Assembly: GCF_910592395.1 (NCBI RefSeq)
Contig: NC_088317.1
Location: forward strand, 8,000,001 to 8,064,000
DNA: 64,000 bases
Reading direction: 5' to 3'
From: Lineus longissimus
Taxonomy: Eukaryota; Nemertea; Pilidiophora; Heteronemertea; Lineidae
Position 1 is the stretch's first letter. Each line of letters opens with the position of its first letter. Both the position numbers and the translations under genes were made by a program. The notes under the pieces are model-generated. The model saw only the letters and a list, made by a program, of their open reading frames with translations. It ran no database searches and was not told the DNA's origin. Positions 1 to 9,243 of this stretch are shown here, one piece after another.

Positions 1-1
1 T

Positions 2-400
2 CTAGGTCTTAGTATCAGTAGTGCTTTAAGTGGTGCCACTAAATCTGTAAAACCAACTCCAGGACCAGGACCATCTCCAGGACCAGACCCAACTCCAGGA
101 CCTACACCAGAACCAGGACCAAAACCAAAACCATCAATACCAGATAAAGTAAAAGAAGGTCTCAAGAAGTTTGCTGAATGGCTAAAAGAACTAGCCAAGA
201 AATCAGCTGCGGCTTTACCGGGAATCATCGGTTCTATCGTATCATTTCTCCTGAAAACAATTGGTGCAGTTGTTGGCTTTCTAGCCGAACATCTGATCAT
301 AGCAGTTATTGCTATTGTGAGCTCCATAATTTATGGTTTAATTGGGGGTGTTAAAGCCTTAAAATCACGTAAAACAGTAAAATCACGTAAAAGGTCTTAG
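2..400 (+). CDS. C-terminal part of a Polinton membrane-associated protein
   Basis: Open from the window edge, ending with TAG at 398-400, so only the last 132 residues are present. It begins with a hydrophobic tail of a membrane segment, then a Pro/Gly-rich linker (about residues 20-45, repeated PGP and PKP), then a conserved block with KWLKELAKKS-like residues and two hydrophobic segments, and a basic tail with repeated KSRK. The same protein is in copy 2 at 52692-53159, where it is the C-terminal part of a longer coiled-coil protein. Likely a virion or membrane-interacting structural protein, judging from its place next to the capsid gene in copy 2. The function is inference. Confidence 0.6.
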   Translation, partial: LGLSISSALSGATKSVKPTPGPGPSPGPDPTPGPTPEPGPKPKPSIPDKVKEGLKKFAEWLKELAKKSAAALPGIIGSIVSFLLKTIGAVVGFLAEHLIIAVIAIVSSIIYGLIGGVKALKSRKTVKSRKRS

Positions 401-448
401 GTGACCTTCTATCAAAACAATGTTTAAAAAAATAATTATTATGTAAAT

Positions 449-895
449 ATGAATAAATACATCTCATTAAAAGACTATTATTCTAGTGAGTCGGACTTCG
501 TCCTGAGAGCAGAGCTCGAGTGGAACAATGAGAATCTTAAAGGATACATTCGTCCTAGGGTTATGGATCGAGCAGAGCTCTCTGGACGAAGTCCGACTAG
601 GACAAGGTCCAGAGAGCAAAGCTCGACTCGAGCAGAGCTCTCAGGACGAAGTCTGACTGAGACACACAAAGTAGTCCTGCCAAGAATGAAAGAATATGAC
701 GTCAGTACCAACACTAATGCTCAATTCTGCCGTAATTGTAAAAGGTGGACACTTTTTGAGTATCAAAAAAACTTGAATTCAGCAAGGTACGCAGCTAAAA
801 CTGTGAAGTATCAATTCTGCACCAATTGCAATTCGACTACTTACGACGATGATTTTAAAACTCTTGAGATCAATATTGACAACAAGACACGTTAA
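449..895 (+). CDS. Small zinc-ribbon-like protein carrying double-hairpin insertions
   Basis: 148 residues. The ATG at 449 follows TAAAT, like other genes of this element. The C-terminal half has two CxxC pairs (FCRNCKRW and FCTNCNST) about 33 residues apart, fitting a zinc ribbon. The N-terminal half is built largely from four double-hairpin repeat units (490-521, 569-597, 600-626, 629-657), translated as peptides like RAELSGRSPT and SREQSST. These keep the frame open. There is no homologue in copy 2 within the window. Function unknown; a DNA- or RNA-binding role is only a guess from the zinc ribbon. Confidence 0.45.
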   Translation: MNKYISLKDYYSSESDFVLRAELEWNNENLKGYIRPRVMDRAELSGRSPTRTRSREQSSTRAELSGRSLTETHKVVLPRMKEYDVSTNTNAQFCRNCKRWTLFEYQKNLNSARYAAKTVKYQFCTNCNSTTYDDDFKTLEINIDNKTR

Positions 896-967
896 TTTGA
901 CAGTATTCTAAGGAAACTTGGATGGAGTCGGCTGTCCGAATCGGCAGTTAAGTATTTAAAGGACTTT

Positions 968-1483
968 GTGGAGGGGTATTTACAGTGCTACTTTTCAAGT
1001 CACAGAAAATGTCTTAGTAAGCAGAGATATGAAAGTACTCTTCAGTCAGCCCTAAAAATGGGTATTAACACTCTCCCCTCTAAGTTATGTAACCAAGGGT
1101 TACATGGTGAAGCCATGCTTTTTAAATTTCACTGTGGGGAATATGATTGGTTTCTTGCCATTGAATTTATTAACAGGGCAATTGGTAAACCGCAATTAAC
1201 CGATGAGAATATCACTGACCTTAGACTAGTGTACTATGCTTTCCTTAGATTTCTGCATTACTGTGGTGTCAAGGTCACCATTAACTACAAGGTATTTTTA
1301 CACCAAGCCTTTAAAACGCTGAAAATTGATTATGTAATATTTACACCTTTTTTAACCAACAAGGAGCGAGTAAATGATTTGGAGAGATTATGGTATGATT
1401 TCACTCAAAGTATTTTCTTCCAGAATTACAAGGTTGAGAGGAATATGACCAGGATATTGACAAGCAGTTTGACGTTTTACTGA
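968..1483 (+). CDS. Hypothetical protein of unknown function
   Basis: An open frame of about 170 codons that I do not recognise. The first codon of the frame is GTG at 968, with no TAAATG box, so the true start is uncertain and the N-terminus may be lost. The translation is rich in aromatic residues and has scattered cysteines, with no clear membrane segment. It lies between the zinc-ribbon gene and a tandem array of double-hairpin repeats, on the same strand as its neighbours. No counterpart is seen in copy 2. Base composition resembles that of the real Polinton genes next to it, which is the main reason for listing it. Confidence 0.3.
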   Translation: MEGYLQCYFSSHRKCLSKQRYESTLQSALKMGINTLPSKLCNQGLHGEAMLFKFHCGEYDWFLAIEFINRAIGKPQLTDENITDLRLVYYAFLRFLHYCGVKVTINYKVFLHQAFKTLKIDYVIFTPFLTNKERVNDLERLWYDFTQSIFFQNYKVERNMTRILTSSLTFY

Positions 1484-1537
1484 GTGCCAGTGCAGGTCGA
1501 GACATTAACTGCATCAGTAATATTAAGTTTACACCAG

Positions 1538-1657
1538 CCGGACTTCGTCCTGAGAGCACAGCTCGAGCCGGACTTCGTCCTGAGAGCACAGCTCGAGCCG
1601 GACTTCGTCCTGAGAGCATAGCTCGAGCCGGACTTCGTCCTGAGAGCACAGCTCGAG
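1538..1657 (+). repeat. Tandem array of four 30-bp double-hairpin units
   Basis: Four nearly identical 30-bp units in a row. Each contains GGAC-TTC-GTCC then GAGC-ACA-GCTC (ATA in the third). The array lies between the stop at 1483 and the gene starting at 1729. The same unit is dispersed through the rest of copy 1. Confidence 0.9.
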
Positions 1658-1728
1658 CTAGTGTTAAGATGCAATAAAGTTGTGAAAACAGCATTTTGCA
1701 CTTAACAGTCATTTTTCCATAATTTTAA

Positions 1729-2550
1729 ATGAATAATCAGCAAATGAATAGTCAGACATCTGCAGTGATTGAACAACAGATGAAACAGATTGGTGTTATG
1801 AGTCCTGAGAGCTTAGCTCGAGTTGGGGCTTCTAACCAACAGAACACTGGTAGTTACCAACAAAACAGAACTAACTTTCAACAGAACTGCTCTACAAATC
1901 AACAAGTTTCAAACAAGCAGTTGAATAGTTCAAATTTTGTTAATCCTAGTCAAGGAATAGTTAATCCCAGTCAAGGAATAGTCAATTCTAGTTGCCAACT
2001 AGGCTCAACTAGCAATCAACAAAATTTGAACTATTTGACTGATAGTGGCCTTAAAGCCAAACAAGACTTAGAGATTCTAGTTGCAACTGGTAAAAGCAAG
2101 GATTTCCTTAATAAACAAATAACTTTTAATGACTTAGATAATATGACTGAAAAAGAAATCTTAAAACACCATAGAATGTATGAAACAAAGATGGCTGCCA
2201 GACTTAATGATTCTTTGGGTAAGACAGTAATTAAAGCTTACACTAAATTATCAAGGTGGTTATTACCAATAGATGATGAAGATGATCTTTACCATGATCT
2301 TAGAAATGATTATTTGATAACTAACGAGTTGGATAAATGGCTTGGATGGTTGAGTTTGAGAATGGGTGCACTAACTGCACTTGCCTCAACAACACTTATT
2401 ACTTTAGGTCATTGTCATGAGGAATCATCTATGAATACATCGAGTATGACTGCATCAAATATGAATACACCAAATATGACTGTCTCTGAATGTGACAAAT
2501 CAATAGATGAAAGTCTAGATATCACAGGTAGTGATGATAAAGAAGACTAA
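1729..2550 (+). CDS. Gln/Asn-rich hypothetical Polinton protein
   Basis: 273 residues; the ATG lies in TTTTAAATG, the element's start box. The first 110 residues are rich in Gln, Asn and Ser with repeats (NPSQGIV twice). A middle section (about 110-210) is more ordered, with acidic and helical character (DDEDDLYHDLRNDY). A hydrophobic stretch (about 212-226) may be a membrane segment. The tail has repeats of MNTS/MTAS type and ends acidic. A degenerate double hairpin at about 1800-1820 encodes SPESLARV. No function recognised. Confidence 0.5.
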   Translation: MNNQQMNSQTSAVIEQQMKQIGVMSPESLARVGASNQQNTGSYQQNRTNFQQNCSTNQQVSNKQLNSSNFVNPSQGIVNPSQGIVNSSCQLGSTSNQQNLNYLTDSGLKAKQDLEILVATGKSKDFLNKQITFNDLDNMTEKEILKHHRMYETKMAARLNDSLGKTVIKAYTKLSRWLLPIDDEDDLYHDLRNDYLITNELDKWLGWLSLRMGALTALASTTLITLGHCHEESSMNTSSMTASNMNTPNMTVSECDKSIDESLDITGSDDKED

Positions 2551-2599
2551 ATTAACCTGGTTATGAGAACATAGTTCGAATTAAATTCGGCCAAGATAA

Positions 2600-3166
2600 A
2601 TGGAACTTGAAACTGTAACTGATACTACTCGAGATATGCTCTCAGGACAAAGTCCGACTAGGACTACGTCCAGAGAACAAAGTTCGACTAAAGTTTCAGT
2701 GTCTAAGAAACCTCGATCAGAGAAACAATTAGCATGGTCTAGAGAACTGGGTAGAAGATCTAAGGAATTTAAGAGGATAAAAAAGGATAAGACGACATTT
2801 AAAGTACAGGACTCCTCACCAAACAACAGAGTTGTGGAAAAGGAGGAAGAAGAATTAGAGGAAGAAGAACCACAATCTCAAAATACTGATGTATCACTGC
2901 GTGAATCTAGTAGTAATACTTATGTCTATGTACTAGGTTTAGGTGCCGTTATTTTAGCAGCATTCATTATGTTTAAGAAACTTCCTAAAAAAGTAAGTAA
3001 AGAGCAGCGATCAGGCTTGAATCGAGCTCTGCTCTCAGGACAAAGTCCTAATCGAACTTTGTTCTCTGGACAAAGTCCGAATGAAGCAGTCATGAAGGGA
3101 TCAATTAACCCTCTTGTTAAACCTGTAGTTAAAGAGAAGAAATGTACTATTCCTTTAATGGAATGA
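2600..3166 (+). CDS. Basic single-pass membrane protein carrying hairpin insertions
   Basis: 188 residues, ATG in GATAAATGG. A basic N-terminal half is followed by an acidic Glu run (about residues 76-90) and one clear membrane segment (about 112-130, YVLGLGAVILAAFIMF), then a basic tail. Two regions are made of double-hairpin repeats: 2633-2687, with arms GGAC/GTCC twice and GAAC/GTTC, and 3024-3078. These are translated in frame as SGQSPTRT and ALLSGQSPNRTLFSGQ. Function unknown; a small virion or membrane protein is possible. Confidence 0.45.
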   Translation: MELETVTDTTRDMLSGQSPTRTTSREQSSTKVSVSKKPRSEKQLAWSRELGRRSKEFKRIKKDKTTFKVQDSSPNNRVVEKEEEELEEEEPQSQNTDVSLRESSSNTYVYVLGLGAVILAAFIMFKKLPKKVSKEQRSGLNRALLSGQSPNRTLFSGQSPNEAVMKGSINPLVKPVVKEKKCTIPLME

Positions 3167-3177
3167 TCTCATCAGGT

Positions 3178-3266
3178 GGTCCGACTTCGTCTTGAGAGCT
3201 CTGCTCGAGTCTAACTTTGTTCTCTGGACCTTGTCTCAGTCAGACTTCGTCTTGAGAGCAGAGCTC
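3178..3266. repeat. Cluster of double-hairpin units at the convergent gene ends
   Basis: Several stem units lie between the gene ending at 3166 and the minus-strand gene ending at 3240. They include GAGC-TCT-GCTC at 3196-3206, AGAC-TTC-GTCT at 3242-3252 and GAGC-AGA-GCTC at 3256-3266. The AGAC/GTCT pair is a compensated variant of GGAC/GTCC. The last units supply the C-terminal codons of the minus-strand protein. Confidence 0.8.
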
Positions 3267-4190
3267 GATTCTTAACTCTAAAGAAACCTCTGTTCCTCTG
3301 AAATTAACTAGCTTACCATTCTCATCAGTGATTTCGAATTTTATGTGATTAGTACACTTATTTATCGTTTTCTTACAATTCGGTTCGTATCGCTGCATTT
3401 TTATTTGGTCACCATCTTCTACAGGTATGATGCAGAAAATGTTAGATGGTTTATTGTTGTAGAGGGTCTTAGCTTTGTCAACCAAATTAGCTTGCAGGAA
3501 TAGATATTTCCTGTAAAAGTTGAGTGGTCTTGTGGAGTAGTATTTTCCTTTCTTGGTGAATTTAGTTTGCTTAAAGCCAAACCACTCATTCACCACTGTG
3601 AGCTGTTTTTCTATCACCTCTCTTATGGTTTTGCTTATTTGAAAACCTTCTGTGTTTCTCTCAATCTTGATTTTTTCATTTTTATCTAACTTGTCTACTT
3701 TCAGAGGGTACTCTTTATCCTCTGTAAGTTCAAGGGTTATGTAATTATTGTTATCACAGTAAATTTTCACATGGCTTATTCCAATTTCTTTTATGTATTT
3801 TTGCCATACCTCACAAAACTCACTTAAACTAAAATGTCGAGAGTATGGAAATGTGTATTGAGTAATGGTGTCTTTAGTTGTGGTAGAATCATTTTCCAAA
3901 TGCCGTTCGCAAATTTTCATGACTTCCTTTTCAAGTGTATCTGTTTCAAGTCCAGGAGCAAATAATGTCCTACACCATAATTGTTTATCTAAGGGCGCAT
4001 GTTTTGTAATTCTGGTTATTTCGACTAGAAATGAGAAAATCCTTACTCCCTCTGGTAGAAAATCACCTGTCCACCATGAATTGTAAAAGGTTATCGATTT
4101 CAAAGTAATGGATTTTATGTCTAATTGGTCTGTTAAGTAGTACTCAAATTTGGCTTCATTACATTCTTGTTCATTGATTATGAAGTCCAT
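3240..4190 (-). CDS. Conserved Polinton protein, possibly a beta-rich structural protein
   Basis: 316 residues; the ATG at 4190 lies in TAAATAGAAATGG on the minus strand. An N-terminal motif SITLKSITFYNSWW is followed by beta-prone segments. The C-terminal third contains KGKYYSTRPLNFYRK and a tail ITDENGKLVNFRG. A decayed copy in element 2 (63057-63798) confirms that it is a real gene. The last residues after VSLEL come from a double-hairpin repeat, which also gives the stop. It is divergent from PolB, 56 bp apart. I do not recognise a named family; a jelly-roll or fibre-like capsid accessory is a guess from its beta-rich look. Confidence 0.55.
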   Translation of the reverse strand: MDFIINEQECNEAKFEYYLTDQLDIKSITLKSITFYNSWWTGDFLPEGVRIFSFLVEITRITKHAPLDKQLWCRTLFAPGLETDTLEKEVMKICERHLENDSTTTKDTITQYTFPYSRHFSLSEFCEVWQKYIKEIGISHVKIYCDNNNYITLELTEDKEYPLKVDKLDKNEKIKIERNTEGFQISKTIREVIEKQLTVVNEWFGFKQTKFTKKGKYYSTRPLNFYRKYLFLQANLVDKAKTLYNNKPSNIFCIIPVEDGDQIKMQRYEPNCKKTINKCTNHIKFEITDENGKLVNFRGTEVSLELRIELCSQDEV

Positions 4191-4246
4191 TTCTATTTAA
4201 TTCAAGAGATTTATTGAATTTAATAAATTTTAATCTAATAAATAGA
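4191..4246. promoter_or_regulatory. Divergent start region between PolB and the 316-residue gene
   Basis: 56 bp, very A/T rich, holding a TAAATAGA(A)ATG box at each edge in opposite directions. Both genes probably start transcription here. Confidence 0.45.
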
Positions 4247-7200
4247 ATGACTGATAAGAATCAGAAAATACTTTGCACTACATGTGACAAGTACATATCC
4301 TACAATAATATGGCTATTCACAGGAGAACCAAAGGTCACTTAAGTAAATTAAATCCGGATTATGTCCCTATTGCTCAACCCCGAGCCCAATCACTGATCC
4401 CTAAAACTATGGATAAGAAACTTGCATTTGAGGAAAATGAGCTAGATGGCATAAAGAAAGTGAGTGGAATAGAAATAGTAAAACAATTTGGCAAGCCTGT
4501 AGTCACCATTAGTTTGAAGATTGACAGAGAAGCTAAACAAGTGTATGAATACAGAGATAAATTAGAGGAGGTATTATTTCAACTCAATGATTACCATCAC
4601 AAAATTAGCATATCAGTATTTGCTCAGTTTGATCGTCAGGGTGAAAGTGTAACACACCCCATACAGTCTCCAATGGAAAGCATAATTTCAAGGAACCAGG
4701 CAATTTATGCCATAACCAACCAGTTAAACTACATTAAGACACAGATTGAGGAAAGGTACTTTCAAGGTTCTGGACTTACTTTAAATAAAATAGAGTCTTG
4801 TAACATGACCATCTGTTCTTACAAGAGGTGTAAAGGTGGTCATTACACTAAATTACCATTTAAAACAAAAGCAGTAATAAATGTGGAATCAAATGACAAT
4901 AAATGTTTTCTCTGGTCTTTATTGGCTGCTAAATATCTGAAAGAAAATCCAGAGACGGACTTTGTCCTGAGAGCAGAGCTCGAGAGTACATTCAATATCA
5001 CTACCGATATGCTACAAATGACTTCGTCACGAGAACAGAGTTCGAAAACGACTGATATCAAAATCAAATCATTTCCTGTATGTATTCAAAAGGATATCCC
5101 TAAGATAGAGAGTGATAATAATCTCAAAATTAATGTGTTCAAGTTAGAGAACGAATGGGCTAAGAGCACCTGTGAGGCAAAACTAGAACCTCTCTACCTG
5201 TCCAAGAATTATGATGATGATGATGTCATCGATCTGTTGTATTTCAAGGACCATTTCATGTACATAAGAGACATCAATCTTTTCTTCAGGACACTAGCTC
5301 ATAGAGTGTATCTTTGCAGGAGATGCATGAATTACTTTTACAGGAAGTCAACATTAGATAAACATAAAAAGAAATGTGGAGAACACGATTACTGTAAGAT
5401 TACTTTGCCTCCACCTAACAGTAAATGGTCACAAATTAAATTTGAAAAACACTCATTCAAAAATAGAGTTCCGTTTGTGATCTATGCTGATTTCGAAGCG
5501 ATAAGCGAACCTTGTTCTTCTGCCGAAGGCAACATACCAGTAGTATCAGTAGAGCCACCTATGATGAAAGAACCGAGTTCAAAGAAACTTTTTAAACAAA
5601 ATGCATCAGCTGTTGGTGTTTATGTTCACTCAGACTACACACACCTTTACAGTAGCCAGTATGTGTCTCACAGGGGTGCTGATGTTGTAGATGTGTTCTG
5701 TAATTGGTTAATCAGGATGGAAGAACAATTCTCCAATTTATTGAACTGTAACTTTCCTCTAACAATGACAGATGAAGACTCGAGCTCTGCTCTCAGGACG
5801 AAGTCCGACTGGCATAAATATCAATTAGAAACACATTGTTACTATTGTAATCAACCTTTTGGGATATGACAAGGTCAAGGATCATGATCACTACTGTGGT
5901 AGATATCGAGGTGCTGCTCACAACTCGTGTAATTTGAATGAAAAGAAAGCTATGTTTGTTCCAGTGTTTTTTCACAATCTCAGTAATTACGATTCTCACT
6001 TATTTATTAAAGAATTAATGAATAAGCTACCGAAGTACAAGAAACTGAAAATACTTGCCAAAACATCAGAGGAATACATCTCATTTCAGTTCGGTTGTTT
6101 CAGGTTTTTGGTCTCGTACAGATTCCTGCAGTCCAGTTTAGACAACATAACCAAATCAATGTTGGATGATGATTTTAAAATTACCAGACAGCTGTTCCCA
6201 AATACCACTGACTTTAAGCTATTGAGGAAGAAGGGTTCAGTACCTTACTCTTTTTACACATCACATGAAAGCTACAATGTTACTTACCTAGAAAAGTCTA
6301 TGTTTTTTGACGAATTGAAAAATGAAATGGCACCTGATTCTGCCTATGATGAAGCTAAGGTAATATGGGATCATTTCAAGATCAGGAATCACGGTGAGTT
6401 CATTGACCTCTACCTCAAAACTGATGTGATCCTTTTAGCTGATTTATTTGAGAAATTCAGGGATGTCAATTTGAACTACTTTTAGATAGATCCCTGTCAC
6501 TGTTACTCGGCACCAGGCCTAACCTGGCAAGCTGGTTTGAAGTACACAGGAATAAACCTAGAACTACTGACTGATACCAACATCTTACTTACTTTTGAGA
6601 AAGCAATACGAGGTGGAATTTCGGGTGTTATGGGAACAAGACATGTCAAGGCAGATGAACACCACAAACTACTCTACGTAGACGCAAATAATCTCTACGG
6701 CTGGTCCATGATGGAACCTCAACCCTATGGTAGTTTTGAAATGATAGATATTGATCCACTGGAGCTATGCTCTCAGGACAAAGTCCGACTAGGACAAAGT
6801 CCAGAGAACAAGGTTCGACTTAACATGAATGTTATCAGTAAAGAGCAGATTATGGCAATTCAAAGTGATAGTGAAGTAGGCTACTTCTTAGAGGTTGATT
6901 TGGAGTATCCAGGAAATATTAAATTTAAGTCAAGGAACTTTCCATTCTGTCCCGAATCTCTCTTTATTGAAGATGATGAATTAAGTCCTTACCAGAGAGA
7001 GTTACTGGGCGATGATAAAAGATCAAATGTAGAGAAACTAATACCAACACAAAAGGATAAAACTAATTACATAGTGCATTACAGAATGCTACAATTTTAC
7101 CTCAAGCACGGAATGGTACTTAAGAGGGTTCATTCAGTGATAAGCTTTAAACAATCAAAGTGGTTAGCACCATACATTGATTTTAACACTAAAAGACGTA

Positions 7201-8069
7201 TGGATTCTAAGACTGATTTTGAGAAAGATTACTTTAAATTAATGAATAATGCGTTCTATGGAAAAACTTGTGAGAATGTAAGGAACAGGGTTGAAATTGA
7301 ATTTGTATCGGACGGGGAGAGAGCCAGGAATGTAATGGCCAATCCCAGGTTTTCATCGATATGCGTATTTGACGAACATAATGCTGCTATTAGCATGAGG
7401 AAAACATCAATGAAATTCAACAAACCAATCTACATAGGAGCTTCAGTACTTGAATTGTCTAAATTATTAATGTATGAATTCTATTATGAAGTTCTTCAAC
7501 CGTACTTTGGTGAGAAAAATATTGAACTGCTGTATCTAGATACAGATTCCTTTGTACTTAACATTAATACTGATGACTTAACTAAAGACTTAAAGGAGTT
7601 GAAACACTATTTTGACTTCAGTAATTATCCAAAAGATCATCCACTCTATGATACCAGTAAGAAGAAGGTACCAGGCTACTTTAAGGATGAGCTAGGAGGA
7701 GTAGAGATGACTGAATTCATTGCCCTGAGAAGTAAGATGTACGCTTACAGGACCAAGACTATGTCTGGAGAGCAAGGCTCGACAAAAGATTACGATTCTA
7801 AGAAATTGAAGGGTATTGCCAAGAATGTAGTAAGGAGAAATATCTCATTTGATGACTATGTTGATTGTCTTGAAAAGAGTAGGTCATTTTACCACAAGAT
7901 GAGACACTTAAGATCAGATAAACACCAAATCTATTTGGAAGAAGTTAACAAAAAAAGCCTCAGTCCTTTTGATGACAAGAGGTTCATACTTGAAGATGGA
8001 ATAAGCACCTTACCATTTGGAATGTATTATGAAGGCCACATAGATTACAGCGATTCAAACTTCGCTTGA
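4247..8069 (+). pseudogene. polB: Polinton DNA polymerase B (protein-primed type), broken
   Basis: Copies the element from a protein primer. The ATG at 4247 sits in TAAATAGAATG. Order: an N-terminal C2H2-like finger (CTTCDKY..H..H), a second finger (CRRCMNYF), exonuclease motif YADFEAIS, an HNH-like insert (CYYC then DHDHYCGRYRGAAH), exonuclease II region FFHNLSNYDSHLF, polymerase motif A (DANNLYGW), motif B (NNAFYGKT) and motif C (YLDTDSF). There is a frameshift near 5866 in the HNH-like insert and an in-frame TAG at 6483-6485 where copy 2 has a Gln codon. Double-hairpin units sit in frame at 4957-4981, 5019-5043, 5782-5806, 6762-6816 and 7757-7780. At the third and last of these the protein is exactly 10 residues longer than in copy 2. 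Confidence 0.85.
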
Positions 8070-8280
8070 GTCGAGCTTTGCTCTCTGGACTTTGTCCTAG
8101 TCCGACTTCGCCCTGAGAGCATAGCTCGATTAGGACTACGTCCAGAGAACAAAGTTCGATTAAACTAATGAATAGGGTGGTGCTGATGGTAGTGTTACTT
8201 GGTGAAATTCATCCCTAACACCGAAGTCATGATAATAGTGATAGTGATACACCACATTAGGATTAGGACGTAGTCCGGGT
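8070..8280. repeat. Double-hairpin cluster downstream of PolB
   Basis: Stem units at 8073-8083, 8087-8097, 8117-8127, 8133-8143, 8147-8157 (GAAC/GTTC form) and 8266-8276. They fill the gap between the convergent ends of PolB and the 8291-8950 gene. No open frame is supported here. Confidence 0.8.
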
Positions 8281-8290
8281 CCTGTTTGAT

Positions 8291-8950
8291 TTACTGTGAC
8301 TTCAGTTTTTCTAGCATCTCTGTCTGTGCTAGTTTTTTTCCTTCTTCTAAAAAAGTCTTCTTTAAAGACTCTACATCAACAGCTGAACTTGCCTCCCTTT
8401 GTTTTTTCCTAATGGCATTTTTCATCGAAATGTATTTCTCCTTCTCCTTGAGAATCAAAGTAAACTCATCTGTAGATATGTGAGAATCGGTTAAGGCTTT
8501 ACTAACCAAATCATTGATTGTGTTCAGTTTTGAAATTGCCAACATTCTGATATTCTCATGCTTTTCAATTTTCCTTAGAATATTCGTTTTCTCCAAGCCT
8601 AAGGCTGATGAAATAATGGCACTACCTATTGTTACGCCACCCAAAGCTAAGCCTATCGGTGCCGTGATGACACCAGCTGGAGCGGAAACACCAACAGATC
8701 CGGCTGCTACGCTAGTTAAATTAAGGAAGTGGCTAATGCCAGTAATTACGCTAAATGCTTTTTTGTACTTTGAAAATATCTTTCTTCTAAATTCAATCTC
8801 GCTTTCTAAGAAACTCTTAACCTCACATATTTGTTGTAGTCTGAAAGCCTGAGGGTTACTTTCTGTATGCTTTTCAGACCTTTCATAGTTCAAATGACTT
8901 TCAGAGTTTAAATTACTTAAATCTGGATAAACCTTATTGTCTCCATCCAT
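8291..8950 (-). CDS. Conserved Polinton protein with a glycine-rich hydrophobic core
   Basis: 219 residues; ATG in TTAAATGGATG on the minus strand. A polar N-terminus (about 1-70) is followed by a long hydrophobic Gly/Ala-rich stretch (about 80-125, with TSVAAGSVGVSAPAGV and GLALGGVTIGSAII), then a charged helical region with KIEKHENI and KEKEKYISMKNAIRKK. This resembles membrane-inserting helical hairpins, but I cannot name a family. The homologue in copy 2 (58504-59179) is frameshifted, whereas this one is intact. It lies 4 bp from the next gene upstream, as in a compact viral array. Confidence 0.6.
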   Translation of the reverse strand: MDGDNKVYPDLSNLNSESHLNYERSEKHTESNPQAFRLQQICEVKSFLESEIEFRRKIFSKYKKAFSVITGISHFLNLTSVAAGSVGVSAPAGVITAPIGLALGGVTIGSAIISSALGLEKTNILRKIEKHENIRMLAISKLNTINDLVSKALTDSHISTDEFTLILKEKEKYISMKNAIRKKQREASSAVDVESLKKTFLEEGKKLAQTEMLEKLKSQ

Positions 8951-8954
8951 TTAA

Positions 8955-9224
8955 TTAGTGGGAATAACTAGAATCAGTTGTTCTGTCATTTCTAGTGTTT
9001 AGTGTTGATCCTACATACACTACAGGTTTTTGTTGTACATTAAACTTTAAAGGTTTTTCTGACCCAACAGGTTTTTCTGTCCCAGCAGGCCCAGCAGGTT
9101 TTAAAGGTTTTTCGGGACCAGGCTCCAACTTTGACTCTACTTCTGCCTCTAATTCTCTATGAAATCGTTCTAATCTTTCTTTCCAATTACGTGGTCGTTT
9201 TGTGTAACCCCAAGTTCTATTCAT
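8955..9224 (-). CDS. Small basic proline-rich Polinton protein
   Basis: 89 residues; ATG in TTAATTAAATGAATAG on the minus strand. A basic, Trp- and Arg-rich N-terminus (NRTWGYTKRPRNWKERLERF) is followed by an acidic helix and then a Pro/Lys/Glu repeat region (EKPLKP, EKPVG, EKPLKF). The homologue in copy 2 (58163-58405) has the same N-terminus but ends early. Possibly a nucleic-acid-binding or scaffold peptide; this is inference from charge only. Confidence 0.5.
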   Translation of the reverse strand: MNRTWGYTKRPRNWKERLERFHRELEAEVESKLEPGPEKPLKPAGPAGTEKPVGSEKPLKFNVQQKPVVYVGSTLNTRNDRTTDSSYSH

Positions 9225-9243
9225 TTAATTAAGTAAAATAAAA

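Noticed and set aside
490-657. Hairpins as hammerhead ribozymes
   Set aside because: The GGACGAAGTCC part recalls a hammerhead stem, but the CTGATGA core and the paired GAAA are missing.
1401-1712. Minus-strand frames with VLSGRSPARA-like repeats
   Set aside because: Reverse reading of the 30-bp hairpin array; no start box and no conserved domain.
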